Source: Acinetobacter bereziniae LMG 1003 = CIP 70.12 (lineage in GTDB: Bacteria > Pseudomonadota > Gammaproteobacteria > Pseudomonadales > Moraxellaceae). From it: a DNA stretch of 64,000 nt. Positions within the stretch are counted from its first letter, which is position 1, and every line of letters begins with the position of its first letter. A program made the translations under genes and the position numbers. The stretch spans positions 1,611,008-1,675,007 of the forward strand of contig NZ_KB849756.1 in NCBI RefSeq assembly GCF_000368925.1. The letters are read 5' to 3'. Positions 45,400-52,425 of the stretch are shown in pieces. The notes beneath the pieces were generated by a model, which made no database searches, was not told the origin of the DNA, and saw only the letters and a list, made by a program, of their open reading frames with translations.

Positions 45400-46197
45400 C
45401 TAAACGCGACCAATTGGCTGTTTGGCAATATCACCTTTTTTCTTCAACTCATCAATGTATTTTAATTCATTACGCGCCTTTGAGTCAGACGGATCAACTT
45501 CTAACACCTGATTAAAATATTTAACCGCTTCATCCAGTTGATTTAATTCAATTAAACTCACTCCTAGACTACGCATTACACCCTGTTGAATCGTCAATCT
45601 TTTCTGCTTAGGCTCAACCAAATACACATACTCTTCAGCTGCTTTAAAACTTTCTAATGATGCTTGCCACAGTTTTTGTGCTTGCTGAATAAATCCCAGT
45701 TCTTTTAAATACCCACTATTAAAAGGAGACAATAACAATGCTTTTTGTAACGCTGACTGTGCATTGCTCCAATCACTCATTTCAATATAGGCATAAGCTG
45801 TTTGAAAATATAAGTCAGCCCAAGTTCCTGAAAAGACTCTAATATCTTTTTGCTTTCCGATATCAAGCGTTAGATACAGTAAGGTTTCAGCTGTTCCGCT
45901 GGCAGCATAAAGGACATATTGACGACTATTTTGATATTTTTCAAAATATTGAATTGCAGTATGTAAGGTTACAATCGCCTGCTGCGGATGTCCTGCGATT
46001 AAATACTGATTGGCTTTTTCTAAAGCATCATAGGCAAGCTTTTCATCAAGCACATTCTTTTCCAAATTTTGAACATTACTCGATTCAGACTGAGATGTAT
46101 GCCGAGTAGCTTCTACAACTCTATTTTGCGCAAACGTCAAACTTATAGCAAAATAACTCAGCAAACCAATCAAGGTAAATTGTTTTTTTAATACCAT
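45400..46197 (-). CDS. Exported TPR-repeat protein
   Basis: A 265-aa protein with an N-terminal signal peptide (about 1-23, ending FAQ) and TPR-like helices: AYDALEKANQYLIAGHPQQA, DWSNAQSALQKALLLSP and LDEAVKYFNQVLEVDPSD. TPR proteins act as binding scaffolds; the partner is unknown. It lies 105 bp upstream of the exported calcium-motif protein, so the two may be co-transcribed. No gene symbol is justified. Confidence 0.7.
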   Translation of the reverse strand: MVLKKQFTLIGLLSYFAISLTFAQNRVVEATRHTSQSESSNVQNLEKNVLDEKLAYDALEKANQYLIAGHPQQAIVTLHTAIQYFEKYQNSRQYVLYAASGTAETLLYLTLDIGKQKDIRVFSGTWADLYFQTAYAYIEMSDWSNAQSALQKALLLSPFNSGYLKELGFIQQAQKLWQASLESFKAAEEYVYLVEPKQKRLTIQQGVMRSLGVSLIELNQLDEAVKYFNQVLEVDPSDSKARNELKYIDELKKKGDIAKQPIGRV

Positions 46198-46238
46198 TTT
46201 GTGCGACTTTATTATTCAATTTATCTAAAATATAGCAT

Positions 46239-46267
46239 AAAAAAACCCACTCAAAAGAGTGGGCTTT
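46239..46267 (-). terminator. Terminator of ilvC
   Basis: Stem CCCACTC/GAGTGGG with loop AAAA. On the minus strand it ends in seven Ts (A-run 46239-46245). It lies 15-40 bp after the ilvC stop. Confidence 0.92.
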
Positions 46268-46281
46268 GGTAAAACTAAAAA

Positions 46282-47298
46282 TTAGTTCTTTTCTTTATCA
46301 ACGATTTTGTTCGCTTGAATCCAAGGCATCATTGCACGTAACTTAGAACCTGTTACTTCGATACCGTGCGCTGCATTTTGACGACGGCGAGCAGTCATTG
46401 ATGGGTAGTTCAACGCACCTTCTTGAATGAACATCTTCGCATATTCACCAGATTGGATACGTTTAAGCGCATTACGCATCGCTTCACGTGATTGCTCGTT
46501 GATCACTTCAACACCAGTCACATATTCACCATATTCAGCATTGTTTGATACTGAATAGTTCATGTCTGCGATACCGCCTTCGAACATCAAATCAACGATT
46601 AATTTAAGTTCGTGTAAGCATTCGAAATAAGCCATTTCTGGTGCATAACCCGCTTCAACAAGCGTTTCATAACCCATTTTAACCAATTCAACCGCACCAC
46701 CACAAAGAACTGCTTGCTCACCGAATAAGTCAGTTTCAGTTTCTTCACGGAATGAAGTTTCGATGATTCCTGTACGACCACCACCTACGCCAGAAGCATA
46801 AGAAAGTGCAACATTACGTGCATTACCAGAAGCATCTTGATGGATGGCGATCAAATCAGGAACACCTGAACCACGTTGGAACTCTGAACGTACAGTGTGA
46901 CCAGGCGCTTTTGGTGCAACCATGATTACATCTAAATCTTTACGCGGAACAACTTGGTTATAAAGAACAGAGAAACCATGAGCAAATGCCAAAGTTGCGC
47001 CTTCTTTGATGTTTGGTTCAATCACATCACGATAAAGTTGTGATTGGAACTCATCCGGCGTCAAAATCATGACTAAATCAGCTTGAGCAACAGCAGCTGG
47101 AACTTCAGCAACTTTAAGACCTGCATTCTCAGCTTTTTTCCAAGAAGTTGAACCAGCACGTAAACCAACAGTAACGTCTACACCTGAATCTTTAAGGTTA
47201 AGCGCATGTGCGTGACCTTGTGAACCGTAGCCAATGATCGCTACTTTTTTACCTTGGATGATAGATAAGTCGCAGTCTTTATCATAAAAAATTTGCAT
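46282..47298 (-). CDS. ilvC: Ketol-acid reductoisomerase IlvC
   Basis: A 338-aa class I enzyme of valine/isoleucine synthesis, isomerising and reducing acetolactate with NADPH and Mg. The cofactor motif is IGYGSQGHAHALNL, GLRAGS follows, and the catalytic region has HGFSVLYNQVV, MVAPKAPGHTVRSEF, and FGEQAVLCGG with metal-binding acids in EETETDLFGEQ. It follows ilvH after 147 bp that can form alternative hairpins. GGAGA precedes the ATG. Confidence 0.97.
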   Translation of the reverse strand: MQIFYDKDCDLSIIQGKKVAIIGYGSQGHAHALNLKDSGVDVTVGLRAGSTSWKKAENAGLKVAEVPAAVAQADLVMILTPDEFQSQLYRDVIEPNIKEGATLAFAHGFSVLYNQVVPRKDLDVIMVAPKAPGHTVRSEFQRGSGVPDLIAIHQDASGNARNVALSYASGVGGGRTGIIETSFREETETDLFGEQAVLCGGAVELVKMGYETLVEAGYAPEMAYFECLHELKLIVDLMFEGGIADMNYSVSNNAEYGEYVTGVEVINEQSREAMRNALKRIQSGEYAKMFIQEGALNYPSMTARRRQNAAHGIEVTGSKLRAMMPWIQANKIVDKEKN

Positions 47299-47325
47299 TG
47301 CTGTCTCCGCTATAATGCTGTGTTT

Positions 47326-47395
47326 CCTCTTCTTATCCTGAAGATTTTTGTTTGGAATCTTCTAGTCTAAGTCCCTCTTCTATTCCGAGAAGAGG
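47326..47395 (-). promoter_or_regulatory. Competing hairpins in the ilvH-ilvC spacer
   Basis: On the transcript, CCTCTTCT (47395-47388) can pair with AGAAGAGG at 47381-47374 or with an identical AGAAGAGG at 47333-47326. A second hairpin lies between (GAAGATT/AATCTTC arms at 47340-47346 and 47356-47362). Such alternative pairing could tune ilvC expression or RNA processing; this is inference. Confidence 0.4.
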
Positions 47396-47445
47396 TTATA
47401 CATGAGGGAATAAAAAATCAAATAATTAATTAAGGGTTGAATAAA

Positions 47446-47937
47446 TTACAGTGAAAGAACTTTTTCACCGCGGGCAATACCTGATACGCCAGAACGAACC
47501 ACTTCTAAAATTGTGTTCTCTGCAAGCGCATCAATAAAGCCGTCAATTTTTTCTGTTGTACCCGCAATCTGAATGGTATAAGTCGTTGGTGTTACATCGA
47601 CAATTTGCGCACGAAAAATATCCGCAGTGCGTTTGATCTCAGCACGTGCAGAACCTAATGCTTTGACTTTAATCAGCATCAGTTCACGCTCAATGTGCGC
47701 ACCCTCAGACAGATCAACAACCTTAACCACCTCAACCAATTTGTTGAGTTGCTTGGTAATCTGCTCGATCTTGTGATCATCACCATAAGTCGTCAATGTC
47801 AAACGCGACATGGTTGGATCTTCAGTTGGTGCTACATTTAAAGTTTCAATGTTGTAGTTACGTTGAGAAAACAACCCCACCAAACGAGAAAGCGCACCAG
47901 CTTCGTTTTCAACGAGTACAGAAATTATATGTCTCAT
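47446..47937 (-). CDS. ilvH: Acetolactate synthase small (regulatory) subunit IlvH
   Basis: A 163-aa subunit with an N-terminal ACT domain (ISVLVENEAGALSRLVGLFS) that senses valine, and a C-terminal domain carrying the second ACT-like fold (about 85-160). Its ATG overlaps the ilvI stop by four bases, giving coupled synthesis of the complex. It activates the large subunit and confers feedback inhibition by valine. Confidence 0.96.
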   Translation of the reverse strand: MRHIISVLVENEAGALSRLVGLFSQRNYNIETLNVAPTEDPTMSRLTLTTYGDDHKIEQITKQLNKLVEVVKVVDLSEGAHIERELMLIKVKALGSARAEIKRTADIFRAQIVDVTPTTYTIQIAGTTEKIDGFIDALAENTILEVVRSGVSGIARGEKVLSL

Positions 47938-49661
47938 TCAGTACGCTCCCCTTTAGACAACCACATATCTTTCATTGACTGACCTGCAATCAGCATTGGA
48001 TATACATGCTCTGTACGGTCAACCATGACATTGATAAACACACATTTATCGTCGATCGCCATCGCTTCTTGAAGCTTAGATTCAAGCTCATCTGCATGGT
48101 CAATCTGGATACCAACATGCCCGTATGCTTCCATAAGTTTTGGAAAATCAGGTAAAGATTCAACATAAGAACTTGAATGACGTCCTTCATAGTTCATATC
48201 TTGCCACTGCTTAACCATTCCTAAAGCACGGTTATTTAAGCAAAGAATTTTCACATTTAAGCCATATTGCTTACATGTAGAAAGCTCTTGGATACACATC
48301 TGAATAGATGCTTCACCTGTAATACACACCACCTGTTGATCTGGGAATGCCAATTTTGCCGCCATTGCATAAGGCAAACCTACACCCATTGTCCCCAAAC
48401 CACCTGAGTTAATCCATTGGCGTGGACGTGTGTACTTATAATACAAGGCACCAAACATTTGATGTTGACCAACATCAGAAGTAATGATTGCTTGACTATT
48501 GGTAATCTTATCCAATGCTTCAACCACTTGTTGTGGCTTCATCACACCATCTTGACCTGCTTCATACTTCAGACCATGAACTTTGCGCCATTCATTGATT
48601 TGTGTCCACCAATCTGCAATCGCTTCTGGATTTGGCTTTGAAACATTCATTTGCTTCAACTGAACCAACATCTCTTGAAGTACAGGTTCTACCGCACCGA
48701 CGATTGGGATATGCGCCATAATCGTTTTCGAAATGGTCGCAGGGTCAATATCAATGTGAATGACTTTAGCATTTGGACAGAATTTAGCAGGATTGTTGGT
48801 TACACGGTCATCAAAACGTGCGCCGATTGCTAAAATAACGTCCGCATTTGCCATGGTCATATTGGCTTCGTAAGTACCATGCATTCCGAGCATGCCTACG
48901 AATTGCGGATCATTTCCAGAAAAAGCACCTAAACCCATCAAGGTATTGGTCACTGGATAATTTAATAAATGCGCCAATTCCGTGAGTAATTCAGAAGCAT
49001 TGCCCTGAACCACACCACCACCCGTATAAATCACTGGGCGCTTTGCATTCACCAATTCATCAATTGCTTTACGAATTTGACCTGAATGACCTCGATGCGG
49101 AGGCTGGTAAGAACGCATTTTTACTTTTTCAGGATATTCATACGCAAATTTTTCTGCAGGATTGGTCGCATCCTTTGGAATATCAACAACAACAGGACCC
49201 GGACGTCCAGAAGAAGCGATATAAAATGCTTTTTTAATTATTGCAGGAATTTCACTTGCATGACGCACTTGGAAACTATGTTTTACGATTGGACGAGAAA
49301 TCCCCACCATATCTGTTTCTTGGAATGCGTCTTCACCAATCAGATGGCTTGCAACCTGTCCAGACAAAATCACCATTGGGATTGAGTCCATATAAGCTGT
49401 GGCGATTGGTGTTACGGTATTGGTTGCGCCAGGTCCAGAAGTGACCAGTACGACACCTGTTTTACCTGTCACGCGTGAGTATGCATCTGCCATGTGACCA
49501 GCAGCTTGCTCATGACGCACGAGGTAATGATTAATTTTATCTTGTTTAAATAGCGCATCATAAATATGTAATACTGCGCCGCCTGGGTATCCAAAAACAT
49601 GTTCAACGCCTTCGTCCGCCAATGCACGAACAAGCATTTCACCACCAGATAAAAGTTCCAA
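47934..49661 (-). CDS. ilvI: Acetolactate synthase large subunit IlvI
   Basis: A 575-aa ThDP enzyme condensing pyruvate to acetolactate. FGYPGGAVLHIYDAL opens it, HEQAAGHMADAYSR contains the ThDP-activating Glu, FQETDMVGISRPIVKHS follows, and GLGTMGVGLPYAMAA with GEASIQMCIQEL and LNNRALGMVKQWQ makes the ThDP/Mg site. The start is set at TTG 49661, because AGGGTG lies exactly 6 bp upstream; a GTG at 49670 would overlap that ribosome site. The leader upstream has several hairpins. Confidence 0.95.
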   Translation of the reverse strand: MELLSGGEMLVRALADEGVEHVFGYPGGAVLHIYDALFKQDKINHYLVRHEQAAGHMADAYSRVTGKTGVVLVTSGPGATNTVTPIATAYMDSIPMVILSGQVASHLIGEDAFQETDMVGISRPIVKHSFQVRHASEIPAIIKKAFYIASSGRPGPVVVDIPKDATNPAEKFAYEYPEKVKMRSYQPPHRGHSGQIRKAIDELVNAKRPVIYTGGGVVQGNASELLTELAHLLNYPVTNTLMGLGAFSGNDPQFVGMLGMHGTYEANMTMANADVILAIGARFDDRVTNNPAKFCPNAKVIHIDIDPATISKTIMAHIPIVGAVEPVLQEMLVQLKQMNVSKPNPEAIADWWTQINEWRKVHGLKYEAGQDGVMKPQQVVEALDKITNSQAIITSDVGQHQMFGALYYKYTRPRQWINSGGLGTMGVGLPYAMAAKLAFPDQQVVCITGEASIQMCIQELSTCKQYGLNVKILCLNNRALGMVKQWQDMNYEGRHSSSYVESLPDFPKLMEAYGHVGIQIDHADELESKLQEAMAIDDKCVFINVMVDRTEHVYPMLIAGQSMKDMWLSKGERTE

Positions 49662-49684
49662 CGTATTCACCCTAATCTTTTTTC

Positions 49685-49876
49685 CACAGCACTATGGGAG
49701 ACATAGACTGTGTTTCATTCATTGATTGTGCGCTCTGTTATAGCACACATATTGACTCGTTTTTGCAGCAATAAAAAAATAAATCGTCACGCAACCGTGT
49801 GGGCTGTATGAATCACTGAAATATGTTGGGATAAACATGTTTCGGTATTGGTCATTTTCTCGGCTTAGAGAAAATG
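49685..49876 (-). promoter_or_regulatory. Structured leader of ilvI
   Basis: Three hairpins lie in the leader: CACAG..CTATG with CATAG..CTGTG (49685-49712), TGTGCGCT/AGCACACA (49727-49749, one mismatch that is G-U on the transcript) and CATTTTCTC/GAGAAAATG (49853-49876). None is followed by a clear T-run in the minus direction. A TTGACT at 49966-49971 could be the -35 box. Leucine/valine-rich leader peptide codons were not found. Confidence 0.4.
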
Positions 49877-50067
49877 TTATTGCTTGCTTTGATACTTTTA
49901 TTCGAAGGGTGATCGAAAAAAACATCTGAAACTTGAGCAAGCATTTTTGTAGTTTTAGCGAACAAAGTCAAGGTTTCTCATAAGGTTTTTATTGATTATT
50001 TACCAACCGTTTATTTTTAAAACTATTCCTTTTTTTTAAGTGTATTATAAATAAAATTTCAATCACT
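49877..50067. other. Gene-free part of the ilvI to tetR gap
   Basis: No reading frame of interest. It is likely to contain the ilvI promoter (TTGACT at 49966-49971, minus strand). The stretch from 50068 on starts with the direct repeat described next; 50120-50295 is AT-rich with nothing else recognised. Confidence 0.45.
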
Positions 50068-50119
50068 TATAACTCAATAAAAATGCAAAAGAATTATTTT
50101 AAAACTTATATTTTTGTAT
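50068..50119. repeat. 52-bp direct repeat, left copy, flanking tetR cassette
   Basis: 49/52 identical to 51749-51800 in the same orientation (offset 1681 bp). It begins TATAAC and ends TTTTTGTAT. Both copies are followed at different distances by AAAAATATCC. It does not resemble a pdif or dif site. Confidence 0.8.
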
Positions 50120-50295
50120 GAAAAATATCCTCCCACCAAATAACGATGGTTTTGTAAAATTGATATAAAAAATTCATTCAGGCACACTATTTTTTTCTAG
50201 CCAAAATAATAATGATCAAAATACTGTAAAACTTCACTTAAAGTATTTATTACATTCCGATCAATAACGTTTTGATATATCGCTAAATAATATGA

Positions 50296-50943
50296 TTACA
50301 TTTTAGACAAATGTTTGACAAAAAAATCTAATATTTCCTCCACTGTCTGTTCTGTTGTTTGTTGTGCTATACCCCATTCTGGGAAATGACCATCCACCAT
50401 CATTCTTGCTAAGCCATACACCAATGCACGAGCTGTTATGATTGCCAATGCCTGATTATGTTCATCCATCTGCTCACCAAACGCATCTCTTAACAATTGT
50501 TGCATCAAATGACGAATGTTCGTATTGCTGGATATTAACTTGTCGGAACTCTCATAATCGATGAGTGAACGATCACTGATAATACGAAAGTGTACAGGGT
50601 AAGTTGCCGCCCACTTTAGATAGCTCCGACCAATAGTGGCGAAACGTACCAATGGCGGTTGCTCCTCTACTGCGTGCATCATTTGTTGCACTTCTAGCTC
50701 TAAGCGCTCTGTTGCCTGTTCAGCTACAGCTGTAAGTAATGCAGTACGAGTTGCAAAATGACGAAAAGGTGCACCTGGAGACACACCTGCACGTTTAGCG
50801 GTCTCACGTACACTCAGTTTCTCCACCCCTTGTTCATCAATCAATTGTACTGCGGCTTCAATTAAAGCTTCACGTAAGTGACCATGATGATAAGTAGTAC
50901 GTGTACTTGATACAGCTGACTTATCTGAAGACGATTGAGTCAT
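50296..50943 (-). CDS. TetR-family regulator
   Basis: A 215-aa regulator. The N-terminal helix-turn-helix (about residues 22-68) contains YHHGHLREALIEAA and GVSPGAPFRHFATRTALLTA; the C-terminal ligand domain resembles the TetR_C/WHG-type family. The first ~18 residues are a polar tail. It is divergent from the secreted protein gene with 105 bp between them, so it probably controls that gene and itself. Direct repeats enclose the pair. The ligand is unknown. Confidence 0.9.
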   Translation of the reverse strand: MTQSSSDKSAVSSTRTTYHHGHLREALIEAAVQLIDEQGVEKLSVRETAKRAGVSPGAPFRHFATRTALLTAVAEQATERLELEVQQMMHAVEEQPPLVRFATIGRSYLKWAATYPVHFRIISDRSLIDYESSDKLISSNTNIRHLMQQLLRDAFGEQMDEHNQALAIITARALVYGLARMMVDGHFPEWGIAQQTTEQTVEEILDFFVKHLSKM

Positions 50944-51048
50944 AACTCTCCTCTATTGCAATTCGTTGCGGTTATACGATATGCTATTTTCACAATGTAT
51001 GCACTGATTACATTAAAATTCCAACTCAACAAAAACAACGGTAAGCCT

Positions 51049-51546
51049 ATGTATTCTTTTAAAACATTACTCTCTACATCCACTCTTTTTTATTCACTCG
51101 CACTATACGTTGGGTCAATCAATCCAGCAATGGCGCAACCCAAACCAACAACACCTCAAGTTGAATCTGCCAAATTACAGATTGTATGGCCTATTCCTCA
51201 CTCAGCAATCCCTTTAGGCAATGACTCTGAGCGTGCGATCGGAGTCATCGTAAGTAGTAATTTCAAATTATTACCTGCGGGGCAGTGTGGCAATGATTCA
51301 CATTGTGGTCATATTCATATGAAGATTGATCCACAAGGTGATAGCTGTAATTTACCCAACCGTTCGTATAACAGTATGAACAGTGATTTTGGAGGTCCAC
51401 TTATCAAAGCCAATTTTGGCGCCTGCACTGAACCTGCTGGAGAACATACAATAGGCGTATTGCTCGCCAATGATCAACACCAACCTGTTCTGATAGACGG
51501 AAAACCAGTAATAGCAACGGTCCAAGTTAAAACAACTCTGCCATAA
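51049..51546 (+). CDS. Secreted protein of unknown function, partner of the TetR gene
   Basis: A 165-aa protein with a signal peptide (cleavage after AMA, about residue 29). The mature part begins QPKPTTPQ and has IVWPIPHSAIPL, a Cys/His segment (GQCGNDSHCGHIHMKIDP), four cysteines in all that could form two disulfides, and a closing VLLANDQHQPVL. The pattern recalls DUF4399-like secreted domains with HIH motifs, but I cannot assign it. The ATG at 51049 is chosen because the frame upstream (from 50935) overlaps the tetR start and lacks a signal. Confidence 0.7.
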   Translation: MYSFKTLLSTSTLFYSLALYVGSINPAMAQPKPTTPQVESAKLQIVWPIPHSAIPLGNDSERAIGVIVSSNFKLLPAGQCGNDSHCGHIHMKIDPQGDSCNLPNRSYNSMNSDFGGPLIKANFGACTEPAGEHTIGVLLANDQHQPVLIDGKPVIATVQVKTTLP

Positions 51547-51674
51547 ATAGAAATTAAAAGATGACGATAGCAAAATATAGTTTCAGTCAAGATCACATTT
51601 ATTGAATATCAAGATGATATACAATGATTTTAATGATAAAAAACCATGGCTTTTATTCAAAAGAGAAATAAAAA

Positions 51675-51719
51675 TTTAGTGTTGGGTGAGGACGATATTC
51701 TATGGCACCCAACACTAAA
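51675..51719. repeat. 14-bp perfect inverted repeat after the secreted-protein gene
   Basis: TTTAGTGTTGGGTG and CACCCAACACTAAA are exact arms around a 17-nt centre. Read on the minus strand it is followed by TTTTTATTTC, like a terminator, but no minus-strand gene lies upstream of it. It sits inside the cassette next to the right direct repeat. Confidence 0.75.
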
Positions 51720-51748
51720 CCTCGTGTTTCCGTATAAGAGAACACAGA

Positions 51749-51800
51749 TATAACCCAATAAAATTGCAAAAGAATTATTTTAAAACTTATTTTTTTGTAT
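51749..51800. repeat. 52-bp direct repeat, right copy, flanking tetR cassette
   Basis: Right-hand copy of the repeat at 50068-50119. It lies 118 bp upstream of the DUF4124 gene and may form part of that gene's promoter. Confidence 0.8.
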
Positions 51801-51917
51801 AAAATAAATACAATTTAAAAAATATCCAGATCAAGCTAAAACAATCCGTTGTATATTAGACGCTATAACTATTTCTAGCTTTAGTCTGCATAAAAATTGA
51901 CGCAAAGGTTCTGCACC

Positions 51918-52304
51918 ATGAAACAACACCAACGCTTTACACACACAGTTTTTGTATCGACCATTTTTGCTTTGTTGTCTGTGACTGCTGCAACCAGTCA
52001 TGCAAAACAGTATTATAAGTGGGTCGACAGTAACGGCTCTACCCATTACACCACGACGCCACCACCTAAAAATGCACGCAATAAAACTAAAGTCGACACT
52101 TATGGTTATCGTGGAACGCCTTCACCGACCAACCAACCTACAGCCCAACAGACAGCCCCACAAAACAATCCATCCAATACGCAGCAAAATGCTCCTCAAA
52201 ATGGACAACCTGTAAATAATGTTCCTGTCGTGAATCCACCACAGCTACAACAACCTACAGTGATTCCACAAAATAATACCAATAGCGATTCAACGCTTCG
52301 CTAG
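51918..52304 (+). CDS. Exported DUF4124-domain protein
   Basis: A 128-aa protein with a signal peptide (cleavage after SHA, about residue 29). The mature N-terminus reads YYKWVDSNGSTHYTTTPPP, the DUF4124 signature, and the rest is a low-complexity Pro/Gln/Asn-rich tail, probably disordered. Function unknown. It lies upstream of leuS on the same strand, about 120 bp before its start. Confidence 0.85.
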   Translation: MKQHQRFTHTVFVSTIFALLSVTAATSHAKQYYKWVDSNGSTHYTTTPPPKNARNKTKVDTYGYRGTPSPTNQPTAQQTAPQNNPSNTQQNAPQNGQPVNNVPVVNPPQLQQPTVIPQNNTNSDSTLR

Positions 52305-52425
52305 TTCAATTAAGAACAAAATTGCAAGTTTTTCATATTTAAAAACGCGCAAAATTCACTTTTAGGTGTATTTTGCGCTATGCTGTGCAACACAGTTTTT
52401 TAACCATTGTTCTCAAAATACGTTT

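Noticed and set aside
49719..49940. 73-codon frame upstream of ilvI as a leader peptide
   Set aside because: It lacks the Leu/Val/Ile codon runs expected of an ilv attenuator peptide and its frame crosses the hairpins without an attenuator T-run.
51675..51719. Integron attC site (GTTGGGT and ACCCAAC are core-like)
   Set aside because: In attC the order is RYYYAAC first and GTTRRRY last; here the order is reversed on both strands, and no integrase is present.
50068..51800. pdif/dif module flanking the tetR cassette
   Set aside because: The repeats do not show the XerC/XerD 11-6-11 pattern known from Acinetobacter plasmids.
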